A stretch of 64,000 nt of DNA from Bacteroidales bacterium (GCA_016709025.1 JADJEQ010000001.1:248001-312000); one strand, 5' to 3'; counted from the first letter of the stretch, positions 44,837-53,883 are shown. The notes: generated from the letters alone by a model not told the origin. Made by a program: numbers and translations.

Positions 44837-45388
44837 TCACCACTTTTCTTCCTGTTTAACAGCAACAGGGGCCATGCCACCTTTAAGATTGCTGATCAGT
44901 TGCTTTACCTGGGTATCCACCTGTTCAAGGTAGCTGTCCCAGAGCGGTGAATACAAACTGTCGGATTTATCGAACCACCGTTCAATCGGAAAGCGTGAAG
45001 CCTGTTTCAGGGTGAGATCAGTAACAGTATAACGGTAACGTCCGGGCTTAAATTCAAGTTTGAGCAGATAGTTGACGATTCCGGCCTGGACCTTGGCCTC
45101 ACCATCCATATTCACCAGCTCAAAACGGTGAAGAATTTCAATCACAGCGCTCTCCCGGTTACGAATCCGGCAGGCATCGGCAGGATTTTTATAGGATGTA
45201 TTGATCCATTCGATACAACGGATGTACAATTCATCGGCAGTACCCGGCTCCTGCACCACTTCCTGGTAAGAGATCAAACCGGTATCCTTGTCGAATGGAA
45301 AGCTGATCTTGTTTTCATCCTGGGCGCTGACAACCAACCCGGAAACAAAAAAAACTAAAAATAACAGGTAAACCGGATATGTTTTCAT
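44837..45388 (-). CDS. DUF4468-family secreted protein
   Basis: 183 residues with signal peptide YLLFLVFFVSGLVVSAQ. Residues 30-125 (FPFDKDTGLISYQEVVQEPG, ELYIRCIEWINTSYKNPADAC, LKLEFKPGRYRYTVTDLTL) fit DUF4468, a TBP-like-fold domain common in Bacteroidota. The C-terminal part has WDSYLEQVDTQVKQLISNLK. Periplasmic, function unknown. -7 box at 45429-45436. Confidence 0.82.
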   Translation of the reverse strand: MKTYPVYLLFLVFFVSGLVVSAQDENKISFPFDKDTGLISYQEVVQEPGTADELYIRCIEWINTSYKNPADACRIRNRESAVIEILHRFELVNMDGEAKVQAGIVNYLLKLEFKPGRYRYTVTDLTLKQASRFPIERWFDKSDSLYSPLWDSYLEQVDTQVKQLISNLKGGMAPVAVKQEEKW

Positions 45389-45428
45389 ACAAAATTGGTT
45401 AGAGTTAAATTTGCTTAAACACGAAAAA

Positions 45429-45436
45429 CAAAATTA
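45429..45436 (-). promoter_or_regulatory. -7 box TAATTTTG of the DUF4468 gene
   Basis: Exact TAnnTTTG on the minus strand, about 41 bases before the ATG. Confidence 0.55.
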
Positions 45437-45504
45437 CTGAAATATCAGCATCGCTTGATAGCAATAATTGTGCTAAACATCATTTTGTAATTGAAGAGCT
45501 GGTA

Positions 45505-45660
45505 TCCAGGGGGGGGGTTTCTTAGGGGGGGGAAACCAGGGGGGGGAAAAAAAAAAAAAAAAAAGGGGGGAAAAACCGAGGCAGAGCGCGCAAAACAGGG
45601 GGAAACCCCCCCAAAAAAAAAAAGACCCCCGCGGGGGGGGGGGGGAAGGGGTTTGCCTGA
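45505..45660. other. Homopolymer-rich stretch, probably corrupted sequence
   Basis: Runs of 6 to 14 G, up to 20 A and 7 C follow each other without other content. Nothing else in the window looks like this. The open frames through it code for G/K/P-rich nonsense. It is most simply a low-quality assembly segment. Confidence 0.75.
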
Positions 45661-45850
45661 CCCCAGGCTTCAGCCCGGGGAAAAAGCAGCACCCCGCACC
45701 AACCGGCTTTAGCCGAAAAGTCGGGAAAAACCAAACCAGGGCAATTTTCAGGCTTGCCGGTTTTAACTACGGTTAATCTTTCGCCGTCTTTTGGGCAAAA
45801 GCCCCTGAGTTTGTTTGCGCCTTATTACCCCCGGCTGAAGCCGGGGCTAA
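45661..45850. repeat. Degenerate REP-like palindrome cluster
   Basis: CCCCAGGCTTCAGCCCGGGG, CCGGCTTTAGCCG and CCCCCGGCTGAAGCCGGGG lie within 190 bases, variants of one palindrome family distinct from that near the RAYT gene. The remaining gap to 46020 holds only the groEL terminator. Confidence 0.7.
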
Positions 45851-45968
45851 TAAATCGGGTTTGAGAATCCTCATAATTTTAGAATATAATAGGAATTGAG
45901 TTTAAGGTTTTTCTGATGTAAACAACGACTCCATTATAATTCAGGAAATACTCCTCCACCCCAAAAAG

Positions 45969-45994
45969 CAAAAAAAAACCCCGACAAGCGGGGT
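45969..45994 (-). terminator. Terminator of groES-groEL
   Basis: ACCCCG (45978-45983), loop ACAAG, CGGGGT (45989-45994). On the minus strand it is followed by a run of T. Confidence 0.88.
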
Positions 45995-46020
45995 CTTTAA
46001 ATAAAACAGGAAAAAATGTT

Positions 46021-47655
46021 TTAGTACATTCCACCCATACCACCCATACCGGGGTTGGGCATTGCAGCTTCTTTCTCTTCTTTAATATCGGCAAGCACGC
46101 ACTCGGTTGTGAGTAACATACCAGCAATAGAAGCTGCGTTTTCAAGGGCTACACGTGCAACCTTGGTAGGATCGATAACACCGGCCTGCATAAGGTTTTC
46201 ATAAACTTCGGTGCGGGCATTGAAACCAAAGTCATCTTTGCCTTCACGCACTTTCTGAACAATTACAGAGCCTTCGAGGCCTGCATTTGCGACGATCTGC
46301 CTGAGAGGCTCCTCGAGTGCACGTTTGATAATGGCAATACCGGTATCTTCGTCTTCATTTTCACCTTTGAGATCTTCGAGACCCTTGATAGCCCTGATAT
46401 AAGCAACGCCACCACCAGGAATAATCCCTTCTTCAATCGCAGCACGGGTTGCGTGCAATGCATCATCGAAACGGTCTTTTTTCTCTTTCATTTCAACTTC
46501 ACTGGCTGCGCCAACATAAATAACGGCAACTCCACCGGCAAGTTTAGCAAGGCGTTCCTGCAGTTTTTCACGGTCGTAATCTGAGGTTGTGGTTTCAATC
46601 TGAGCTTTAATCATGTTCACGCGGGCTGCAATGGCTTCTTTGGTGCCACGGCCGCTGACGATGGTTGTATTTTCCTTGTCGACTGAAATTTTCTCAGCCT
46701 GACCCAGGTATGAAAGGTCAACATCTTCGAGCCGGTAGCCTTTTTCTTCAGAAATAACAGTACCACCGGTAAGTACAGCAACATCCTCAAGAATTTCCTT
46801 GCGACGGTCGCCAAAACCCGGAGCTTTTACAGCTGCAATCTTGAGTGAACCACGGATTTTGTTAACTACCAGTGTTGCCAGCGCTTCGCCGTCAACATCT
46901 TCAGCAATAATCAGCAATGGACGTCCGGTTTGCACGGTTTTTTCAAGAACGGGAAGGAAATCCTTCATCACGGAGATCTTCTTATCGTAGATCAGAATGA
47001 ACGGATTTTCATAAACGGCTTCCATTTTCTCGGTATCGGTTACGAAGTAAGGTGAGATGTATCCACGGTCAAACTGCATACCTTCAACCACTTTAACGGT
47101 TGTTTCGATGCCTTTGGCTTCTTCAATGGTGATAACGCCTTCTTTCTTTACTTTATTCATGGCTTCGGCAATCTTCTCGCCAATAAAGCTGTCGTTGTTT
47201 GCAGAAATGGTAGCAACCTGGGTAATTTTTTCGCTGCCTTCTTCAATCTTGATCGACTGTATTTTCAGGTATTCCACAACTTTAGCGACTGCTTTTTCGA
47301 TACCACGTTTCAGGTCCATGGGATTTGCACCTGCTGTAACGTTCTTCATTCCGGTTGTTACGATGGCCTGAGCCAATACGGTCGCAGTAGTGGTTCCGTC
47401 ACCGGCTACGTCAGAGGTTTTTGAAGCAACTTCTTTCACCATCTGTGCACCCATATTCTGGATAGCATCTTTCAATTCAATTTCCTTGGCTACAGTAACA
47501 CCATCCTTGGTAACTACAGGTGCGCCATAAGTCTTGTCAATAATTACATTGCGGCCTTTGGGACCAAGCGTTACTTTAACCGCATTGGCCAAAGCATCAA
47601 CTCCTTTTTTCAGCTCTTCGCGGGCTTCAATATTGAAAACAATTTGTTTTGCCAT
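46021..47655 (-). CDS. groL: Chaperonin GroEL
   Basis: 544 residues, standard length, complete. Motifs: LGPKGRNVIIDKTYGAP, VAGDGTTTATVLAQ (ATP site), ASNPMDLKRGIEKA-type segment (here AGANPMDLKRGI), GGVAVIYVGAASEVE, and the GMGGMGGMY tail. It forms the 14-mer folding chamber with GroES. The gene lies 38 bases after groES, with one terminator, as a standard groESL operon. Confidence 0.98.
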   Translation of the reverse strand: MAKQIVFNIEAREELKKGVDALANAVKVTLGPKGRNVIIDKTYGAPVVTKDGVTVAKEIELKDAIQNMGAQMVKEVASKTSDVAGDGTTTATVLAQAIVTTGMKNVTAGANPMDLKRGIEKAVAKVVEYLKIQSIKIEEGSEKITQVATISANNDSFIGEKIAEAMNKVKKEGVITIEEAKGIETTVKVVEGMQFDRGYISPYFVTDTEKMEAVYENPFILIYDKKISVMKDFLPVLEKTVQTGRPLLIIAEDVDGEALATLVVNKIRGSLKIAAVKAPGFGDRRKEILEDVAVLTGGTVISEEKGYRLEDVDLSYLGQAEKISVDKENTTIVSGRGTKEAIAARVNMIKAQIETTTSDYDREKLQERLAKLAGGVAVIYVGAASEVEMKEKKDRFDDALHATRAAIEEGIIPGGGVAYIRAIKGLEDLKGENEDEDTGIAIIKRALEEPLRQIVANAGLEGSVIVQKVREGKDDFGFNARTEVYENLMQAGVIDPTKVARVALENAASIAGMLLTTECVLADIKEEKEAAMPNPGMGGMGGMY

Positions 47656-47693
47656 TTCAACTTCATTTTAAAATTTAACAATCTCTTTAATCA

Positions 47694-47972
47694 TCAGATG
47701 ACAGCAACGATATCCGATTCGCGCATGATGAGATAATCTTTACCTTCAACGCTGATCTCGGTTCCAGCGTACTTTCCGTAAAGAACCAGGTCTCCGACTT
47801 TAACGGTAACAGGTTCATCCTTTTTACCCGGGCCAACTGCAACAACAGTTCCGCGTTGTGGTTTTTCTTTTGCAGTGTCAGGGATAATGATACCACCGGC
47901 AGTTTTTTGCTCTGCTGCGGCTGGCTCAATTAATACACGATCAGCTAATGGTTTTACATTCACTTGTGTCAT
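47694..47972 (-). CDS. groS: Co-chaperonin GroES
   Basis: 92 residues. VKPLADRVLIEP, a mobile loop GGIIIPDTAKEKPQRG, VVAVGPGK and GDLVLYGKYAGTEI are all typical. It caps the GroEL ring. No CIRCE element, sigma-54 site or exact -7 box was found in the 256 bases upstream, so heat control is not evident. Confidence 0.97.
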   Translation of the reverse strand: MTQVNVKPLADRVLIEPAAAEQKTAGGIIIPDTAKEKPQRGTVVAVGPGKKDEPVTVKVGDLVLYGKYAGTEISVEGKDYLIMRESDIVAVI

Positions 47973-48167
47973 TGCTATTGTTTTTATGGTTTATTAATAC
48001 TTTTCAGAACGTAACGGGCATTTGTCATATTCTGTGCCAAAAAACAGGAAAACTATAAAAACCCAAATCAATTCATAGAAAAAATATTTGTAATTACCTG
48101 ATAATCATATTCTAAAATTAAATAACCACGAAATTTCCTGATGGATGGCAAAATCTACCAGCACCCG

Positions 48168-48205
48168 GAAATAAAAAAATGTCAGATTGCCGTGACAATC
48201 TGACA
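48168..48205 (-). terminator. Terminator of the secG operon
   Basis: TGTCAGATTG (48180-48189) pairs perfectly with CAATCTGACA (48196-48205), followed on the minus strand by TTTTTTTATTT. Confidence 0.9.
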
Positions 48206-48613
48206 TTCCTTTAAAATACAGTATTTATTATTTTTTTTCAGCGGGGGCAGGCGATGCGCCTTGCGTGCAGGTGCTGGAGCAGCATCCTGATCTGCCGGAG
48301 GAGCCTGAAAATCCTGAACAGGGGCTGACTGATCATTGATCATCTGGCGCAATTCGGTGTCGGTTGATCGGGCAACATTGGCATTGCGTGGAATTACAAA
48401 AATAGAGAACAAGCTGAGTACCAGCAGCACTATAGCAAGGGTCCAGGTCGTTTTCTCCAGAAAATCTGCGGTTTTGCGAACACCCATAAACTGATTGGAT
48501 GATGAGAAATTAGAGGCAAGACCACCACCTTTTGAGTTCTGAACCAGCACTACGAGGCTAAGTAATACACAGGCTATCAGGATAAGTACTGATACTAAAA
48601 TATAAGCTCCCAT
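48182..48613 (-). CDS. secG: Preprotein translocase subunit SecG, with probable frameshift in the tail
   Basis: From ATG 48613. Two helices: ILVSVLILIACVLLSLVVLVQ and TWTLAIVLLVLSLFSIFVI, with QNSKGGGLASNF between, the SecG signature. It is the small SecYEG channel subunit. The reading frame as given runs on to 48182, into the terminator hairpin, ending in a Lys/Cys-rich tail that does not fit. In another frame the tail reads TQGASPAPAEKK and stops at 48228, before the hairpin, as is usual for Bacteroidota SecG. A single missing base near 48264-48268 would explain this. A sequencing error is more likely than a real mutation. Confidence 0.9.
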   Translation of the reverse strand: MGAYILVSVLILIACVLLSLVVLVQNSKGGGLASNFSSSNQFMGVRKTADFLEKTTWTLAIVLLVLSLFSIFVIPRNANVARSTDTELRQMINDQSAPVQDFQAPPADQDAAPAPARKAHRLPPLKKNNKYCILKECQIVTAI

Positions 48614-48639
48614 TTGAAAATGTGTTTTTTTTGTTAAAA

Positions 48640-49836
48640 TCAACCGCTGTCGCGGCTTTCTTGTATATCTAAAATCAGGGCTGCAAAGTAACTGCTTTTT
48701 TCCGGATTATTCAAACTTAATTTCTCATAAATTTTTATTGCCTTTTCCGGGTTGCCATGCTTTAAATGAATACGGGCAAGTGTCTCAGTTACAATATCAT
48801 CATGGTCGATATTGCTGTAGCGTGCCTGATCAACCGGGTTGAAGAATTCCCGTTTAGGCTGGCTGATCCGGGGCTCGTTCAGTATAAACCGGTTGATTAT
48901 TTCTGCTTTCTTCTCACTTTCAGTCTTTTCCCTGACTTCTTCAGGATGCTCTTCAGACTGGCTGCGTGTTTCTATTTCTTGTTCCGAAGAATCCTCACCC
49001 ATTAACCGGGTCAGGCTGTAAGACGACATTTGATTGAATGCAGCCAGTAAATCATCGGGATAAGCTTCTTCCCGGTCAGGTTCTGCAGGATTTTCAGGAG
49101 TACCTATCTCAGGAATAACGGGTTGTCCGATCTCTGCCGGTATTTCAGGTGATACTTCAGCCGGTATATACTCAGGCTCATCTGGCATGGATGGCTCTGT
49201 TACTGCCTTCGTTATATTGCTCCCTGATTCAACCGACCCGCTCCTGATTTCAGCCAGGCGTCGGGCTACAATTTCCTGCAGCCTGAGCAGGTTGGCCACT
49301 TCATCTTCGTTTTCCAGCAGGATATTCCTGTTTGGTGGTTCCGTAGCTGACTGCTCAGCCAAATCATTTATTGGATTTATTGCCGACTTATCAATCGTAT
49401 TATCAAATAATTGCACCTGGTCAGTTTCATATACCGGATCACCGGTTAGTGCTGAAACCGGTTCTTTCGATACAGTCAGATTATCTTCATCCCGGTCTTC
49501 CACATGAACAGGATCGATGAAAGTGTTTGTTTCAGCGTGAATCAACGGTTCAGTTGCCTCTGCCCTGACCATATCCTCCACCTTCCGGCTGATAATTCCG
49601 GATGATTCCTCCTCGAGCAGACGACGCAGACGACCACGGTCGCCGGAATAAGCGGCTGCAAGTTTAAGCTGATTGTTATATTTTATATCGTTAACCTTCT
49701 TGTAGTTCAGCGCCAACAACATTTGAACAGTCTGACAATAGGGCATTTCCTGCGCAACCTGCTCAAGTAACGGGAGACTGGAGGCCCCCAGGCTTTCAGG
49801 ATGATTAAGGTATGACTCAAACTGTGAGGGTTTCAT
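48640..49836 (-). CDS. TPR-containing protein of the lptE-secG cluster
   Basis: 398 residues. The N-terminal 80 residues are conserved-looking (SLPLLEQVAQEMPYCQTVQM). A long acidic Pro/Glu-rich middle part is likely disordered. The C-terminal TPR reads LARIHLKHGNPEKAIKIYEKLSLNNP. No signal peptide. This gene is regularly found between lptE and secG in Bacteroidota. Function unknown; perhaps a scaffold. It overlaps or abuts its neighbours closely (6 bases after lptE). Confidence 0.8.
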   Translation of the reverse strand: MKPSQFESYLNHPESLGASSLPLLEQVAQEMPYCQTVQMLLALNYKKVNDIKYNNQLKLAAAYSGDRGRLRRLLEEESSGIISRKVEDMVRAEATEPLIHAETNTFIDPVHVEDRDEDNLTVSKEPVSALTGDPVYETDQVQLFDNTIDKSAINPINDLAEQSATEPPNRNILLENEDEVANLLRLQEIVARRLAEIRSGSVESGSNITKAVTEPSMPDEPEYIPAEVSPEIPAEIGQPVIPEIGTPENPAEPDREEAYPDDLLAAFNQMSSYSLTRLMGEDSSEQEIETRSQSEEHPEEVREKTESEKKAEIINRFILNEPRISQPKREFFNPVDQARYSNIDHDDIVTETLARIHLKHGNPEKAIKIYEKLSLNNPEKSSYFAALILDIQESRDSG

Positions 49837-49842
49837 TGTGGA

Positions 49843-50358
49843 TTACCAGTTTACGACAGATTTGTTAAAAATGTCATCAACCAGTGCTTCATTGATTTTG
49901 TTAACCAGATCAAGCTCCACGGATGACAGGTTAAGGCTGCTGCTATAATCTTCATAACGCGAAAAGGATGTTTCAAAATTATCCTTTGGACTGAATTTAC
50001 TTACATACCTTACATTAACCGTTATTTTCAACCTGATAAGTGCTGCCTGTTGTTCGCCGGTGATGGCGACAGGTTCTGTGGAATAACCGGTAATTTCACC
50101 CTCAAAATGCAGATCTCCATTGCGGGGAACCAGTATCAGGCTGGTCTGTGATGAGAATTTTTCGCGAAGGGCTTCGGTAAACAGCTGACTAAGGGATGGT
50201 TGAACCAACTCAGCTTTGTTGGGGAATAACAGTACGGATACGGTTTTTGCTTCTGGTGGAGTGGAGGCCCCGGTAAAAGAGTAAACCCCGCAACCACTTA
50301 AAGTTGCAGAAAACATTGCTACCAGTAGCAGAAAAACCAATCTGTCAGAAGCAGACAT
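49843..50358 (-). CDS. lptE: LPS-assembly lipoprotein LptE
   Basis: 171 residues from ATG 50358; ATG 50391 is an alternative that would overlap the regulator gene. A lipoprotein signal ends in TLSGC, followed by GVYSFTGAS, the Bacteroidota LptE start. The body has VSVLLFPNKAELVQPSLSQLFTEALREKF, LHFEGEITGYSTEPVAI and VNVRYVSKFSPKDNFE. LptE supports LptD in placing lipopolysaccharide in the outer membrane. Operon with the regulator upstream, TPR gene and secG downstream. Confidence 0.88.
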   Translation of the reverse strand: MSASDRLVFLLLVAMFSATLSGCGVYSFTGASTPPEAKTVSVLLFPNKAELVQPSLSQLFTEALREKFSSQTSLILVPRNGDLHFEGEITGYSTEPVAITGEQQAALIRLKITVNVRYVSKFSPKDNFETSFSRYEDYSSSLNLSSVELDLVNKINEALVDDIFNKSVVNW

Positions 50359-50377
50359 ATGCTTGCCGGAAATGATC

Positions 50378-51604
50378 TTAAGTAAGCCCATATTCTTTGA
50401 TTTTCCGGTAAAGGGTGCGTTCTGAAATTCCCAGTTCATGGGCGGCATTTTTTCTCTTACCGCCATGTTTTTCAATGGCCCGCTTTATAAGATCGATCTC
50501 TTTTTTCTGAATAGAGAGTGAATCATCGAGTACTTCGGGTGTATAAAATGCTTCTATTTCCTGGTTATCCGCCCTGGGTTGAACCTCAACCCTTGGCATT
50601 CCCTGATGAGGCTCAGCGAAATCCTTATAAAGCTGTGCTATTATAGGCTGGTGTTCACGCTGCAGATCGTGGCTTACGCCTCCCTGATCAATGATGGCCA
50701 CCACCAGCTTTTTCAACTCACCGATGTCGCGTTTCATATCAAACAGTACTTTGTACAGAATTTCCCGTTCCGAAAACTCGCCCCCACTCTGTTCTTTCTG
50801 AAACAATACCGGAAGTGCGCGGTTTTCAGAAGGCAGGTAACGCTGGAGGTTGGCCGAGGTGATCATGCGGCTTTCCTCAATGATTGAAATCTGCTCCGTA
50901 ATGTTTTTAAGTTGCCTGACATTACCCTGCCACCGGTAACTCATCAGCATCTGGCGTGCCGATTCGTCAAGTTCGAGTTGCGGCATCCGGTATTTTTCAG
51001 CAAAATCACTGGCAAACTTCCTGAAAAGCAGCACAATATCCTCCTTTCGCTCACGCAGAGGAGGAATATAAATTGGCACGGTGTTCAACCGGTAATACAG
51101 GTCCTGCCTGAACTTCCCCCTGTTGATGGCTTCCGGGATGTCAACATTGGTTGCAGCCACTACCCGTACATCGGTTTTAATTACCTTCGATGAGCCAACC
51201 CGCATAAATTCGCCAGTTTCGAGCACACGTAGCAGTCTTACCTGAGTAGATAGCGGTAATTCAGCCACCTCATCCAGAAAAATAGTTCCTCCGTTAACCA
51301 CTTCAAAGTATCCTTTGCGTGATTCGTGTGCACCCGTAAAGGAGCCCTTTTCATGCCCGAATAATTCTGAGTCAATGGTTCCTTCCGGGATGGCACCGCA
51401 GTTGACTGCAATGTAAGGGCCATGCTTTCGGGCGCTCAGGTTGTGGATGATCTGTGGAAACGCTTCCTTTCCCACACCGCTTTCACCATTGATAAGCACT
51501 GTAATATCGGTGGGAGCGACCTGACGTGCAATATCAATTGCCCGGTCGAGAAAAGGGGAATGACCAATAATGCCAAACCGTTGTTTGATCGCTTGAATAT
51601 CCAT
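50378..51604 (-). CDS. Sigma-54-dependent Fis-family regulator
   Basis: 408 residues. AAA+ domain from residue 10: Walker A GESGVGKE, ELFGHEKGSFTGA (the GAFTGA loop, here GSFTGA), GGTIFLDEVAELPL (Walker B), VRVVAATN and RLNTVPIYIPPLRER. The C terminus has a Fis helix-turn-helix (GKRKNAAHELGISERTLYRKIKEYGL). There is no receiver or GAF input domain, so activity must be governed by other means. It opens the lptE-TPR-secG cluster, an arrangement common in Bacteroidota. Confidence 0.93.
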   Translation of the reverse strand: MDIQAIKQRFGIIGHSPFLDRAIDIARQVAPTDITVLINGESGVGKEAFPQIIHNLSARKHGPYIAVNCGAIPEGTIDSELFGHEKGSFTGAHESRKGYFEVVNGGTIFLDEVAELPLSTQVRLLRVLETGEFMRVGSSKVIKTDVRVVAATNVDIPEAINRGKFRQDLYYRLNTVPIYIPPLRERKEDIVLLFRKFASDFAEKYRMPQLELDESARQMLMSYRWQGNVRQLKNITEQISIIEESRMITSANLQRYLPSENRALPVLFQKEQSGGEFSEREILYKVLFDMKRDIGELKKLVVAIIDQGGVSHDLQREHQPIIAQLYKDFAEPHQGMPRVEVQPRADNQEIEAFYTPEVLDDSLSIQKKEIDLIKRAIEKHGGKRKNAAHELGISERTLYRKIKEYGLT

Positions 51605-51632
51605 TAAAAATCCTATAGATTTATTTCTTCTG

Positions 51633-51640
51633 CAAAGTTA
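51633..51640 (-). promoter_or_regulatory. -7 box TAACTTTG of the regulator-lptE-secG operon
   Basis: Exact TAnnTTTG on the minus strand, 29 bases before the ATG. Confidence 0.6.
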
Positions 51641-51838
51641 ATAATTCAGGCAGTGGCAAGGCCGGATTTGCGATAAAAAACTGACATTTTGTCAATAGCA
51701 TCAGAAATCACAATGATAACGCATAACATCCGTTACCTGTTGTGTCAGAAACTTTGACAACAGTTAAAAAAAATAAAAAGGATTCCCGATCCATTGTCGT
51801 TTAGTTCAAGATTCTGAACAGAAAAAAATGAATAAATA

Positions 51839-52084
51839 TCCTTCGACTCCGCTACCAATGACAGTGCTTTTTATCCCCCCCCGCTAATGACATTGTATAT
51901 AATTGATTGTGAACGTATAAAAGAATTAGTTCTGACATATCCGAATGTCACACTGGCGGCAGTGTTTTAGACGCTGAAGCTCAGGAGTATGCCTGTCATC
52001 TCCGTATTTTGCTCATTTTTTTTGAGTACCAACTCAGGATTACTGTCAGTCTGAGCGGTTCCGATAGCTATCGGAACGAAGACA
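51839..52084. mobile_element. Possible degenerate fold-back element
   Basis: The left arm reads, on the minus strand, ACTGTCATTGGTAGCGGAG then TCGAAGGA (51839-51864). The right arm reads ACTGTCAGTCTGAGCGG then, after an inserted palindrome TTCCGATAGCTATCGGAA (52059-52076), CGAAGACA (to 52084). The arms are thus inverted repeats about 200 bases apart. The rest of 51641-52182 shows no gene. Confidence 0.45.
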
Positions 52085-52182
52085 AATTTTCTTAACTAAG
52101 CGACATTGAATCCCGATATAAAATCAGGTAACGGAAAGAGATAGGAACCAGCTAACAATTATAGATTACACTGCCAAATATC

Positions 52183-53883
52183 CTATGGAACAATCTTACC
52201 AATAAACAGGGCGGCATTGTTATCCACAACCGTCATGTCACCGGTATCAACAATTCCGTCACCGTTAATATCGGTACTCAGATATCCTGTCATAAAGTTG
52301 TATGAATCATTGTCAATCGGAGAAATATCTGCCGTATCAATGATTCCGTCCTGATTGACATCACCGCCATAAATTACATATTTACCGGAGATGAGTTTAA
52401 GATTATTGCCATAAGCCTGGCCAGCTGCTGAAGTGAAATTGTAGCTTACCGTTCCGGATCCAAATGGAACAGGACTTCCATTCCATGTTTCAATACTGTT
52501 GCGATGTTTAACAACAATAAAATAACTGGCTCCCATAGAAACAGGTAGTGTTAGTGCGGAAGTACCATTGGTATTCACGGCAACTGTGAATGGGCCAGCA
52601 GCTATTGAATAAGGGTAAGTTGAATTATGCAATTCCACAACAATCTGATCAGCAATAGATCCGGGAAACCTATATCCTGTTGTTCCACTTACCTTATTCA
52701 TCTCTGTTCCATTAAACAATCCCTCCAGCAAAACGGTGACATTTAAAGTTGCCGGAAGAAAACCATGAGGGCCCGGAGCTGTTGGCACAACAGTGTGACA
52801 TACCTCACATCTGCGCAACGTTCCCGGATATTCCTGCAGGGCAATATTCTGAACATTATCGTTTGGATGAACCGTTGGTTGTATCGCATGAGGAGAACCA
52901 TGACAGGCACTGCAGAATAAACCTCCATGTCCGCGCGATTCTTTGAAAAGTTTTCCGGGCTCTTCTGCATAGTTGGGGCCATGACAGTTTGCCGATCCAC
53001 AGGATGGTTCCTGTAGCCAGGGCTGACGTCCATTTTCAATCGACAGTGCTACCTGTGCCATATTTCCATGGCAATCCTGACAAACCATCCCGGCTGTATG
53101 CATAACATCGCGGAAGCATTGGGTATTGGCTCCCGGATGGCATTTATAGCAATCGTTGGTTTTATCCTTGTGTTTATCATGCATAACAAAGGAAAAAGAC
53201 TCAATTCCCGGTTGACCCGGCATTCCGAGTGCATTATCAGCATGGCATGTAGCACAAAGAATGGGTGTATTGTTCGGATCAAATCCCCCTTCGTTATCGT
53301 GTTCATCAAGAATATCCTGCTCACTGCTGTGGCAGCCGCTGCTCACACAACTCATTTCATTGGAAACAGGAATAACGGGCTGAGTGCTGAAAAGCAATGT
53401 ATTGCTATTATCCCGCAGCTCAACCAGTGCAAGCTGAAAGGGAGATTCAGTTACAAGATTGTTATCCTGATAAGGTGTGATGGGAATGCCATCAACATAA
53501 AAATGATCGTCTGCAGCAACCATGCTACCGGTGAGACCAACACCAGTGAGACCGATATTGGGAGCAAGCGTAACCCCGAACAACTGTTGGGCGTAATCCC
53601 AGAAATTGGTCTTACCGACAGAATAAGTATTCCCGGGAATTGAATACTGCACATTAAACCCGGCTGTAACTACCTGGGGCAGTTCAGTCGCTGAGCCCTT
53701 CCTGATTACCTGTGCCCTGAGGTTATTGTATGGCGGTAATACAGTGATTTTGGAGAAATCCTTGTTGGAGCAATGCATACCAAGATCATTCCAACTTATT
53801 ACAATGTATTCTTCTGTTCCATCCCCGGCAAAAAGAAAGGGGAAAAACATGATCACGAAAACCAAAGGCCACCTCTTTTTCAT
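52183..53883 (-). CDS. Multiheme c-type cytochrome with dockerin-like C terminus
   Basis: 566 residues from ATG 53883; the in-frame extension to 53976 covers the -7 box. Signal peptide WPLVFVIMFFPFLFAG. Residues 20-170 form a beta domain (SWNDLGMHCSNKDFSKI). Five CxxCH heme motifs (CATCH, CYKCH, CQDCH, CSACH, CEVCH) and two CxxxxCH variants (CVSSGCH, CGSANCH) lie between about 205 and 400. A beta domain follows, then two dockerin-type Ca-binding loops (DVNQDGIIDTADI and DINGDGIVDTGDM) at the end. Up to seven hemes suggest electron transfer or a cytochrome sensor at the cell surface. Dockerin-like ends often mediate protein contacts. Neighbours give no clue to the partner. Confidence 0.88.
   Translation of the reverse strand: MKKRWPLVFVIMFFPFLFAGDGTEEYIVISWNDLGMHCSNKDFSKITVLPPYNNLRAQVIRKGSATELPQVVTAGFNVQYSIPGNTYSVGKTNFWDYAQQLFGVTLAPNIGLTGVGLTGSMVAADDHFYVDGIPITPYQDNNLVTESPFQLALVELRDNSNTLLFSTQPVIPVSNEMSCVSSGCHSSEQDILDEHDNEGGFDPNNTPILCATCHADNALGMPGQPGIESFSFVMHDKHKDKTNDCYKCHPGANTQCFRDVMHTAGMVCQDCHGNMAQVALSIENGRQPWLQEPSCGSANCHGPNYAEEPGKLFKESRGHGGLFCSACHGSPHAIQPTVHPNDNVQNIALQEYPGTLRRCEVCHTVVPTAPGPHGFLPATLNVTVLLEGLFNGTEMNKVSGTTGYRFPGSIADQIVVELHNSTYPYSIAAGPFTVAVNTNGTSALTLPVSMGASYFIVVKHRNSIETWNGSPVPFGSGTVSYNFTSAAGQAYGNNLKLISGKYVIYGGDVNQDGIIDTADISPIDNDSYNFMTGYLSTDINGDGIVDTGDMTVVDNNAALFIGKIVP

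Noticed and set aside
45491..45734. Open frames of 70-73 codons on both strands
   Set aside because: They consist of Gly, Lys, Pro and Phe runs from homopolymers in an apparently corrupted segment.
47973..48030. Sigma-54 promoter (GGCAC...TGC) upstream of groES
   Set aside because: The spacing between the GG and GC elements is too long for a -24/-12 promoter.
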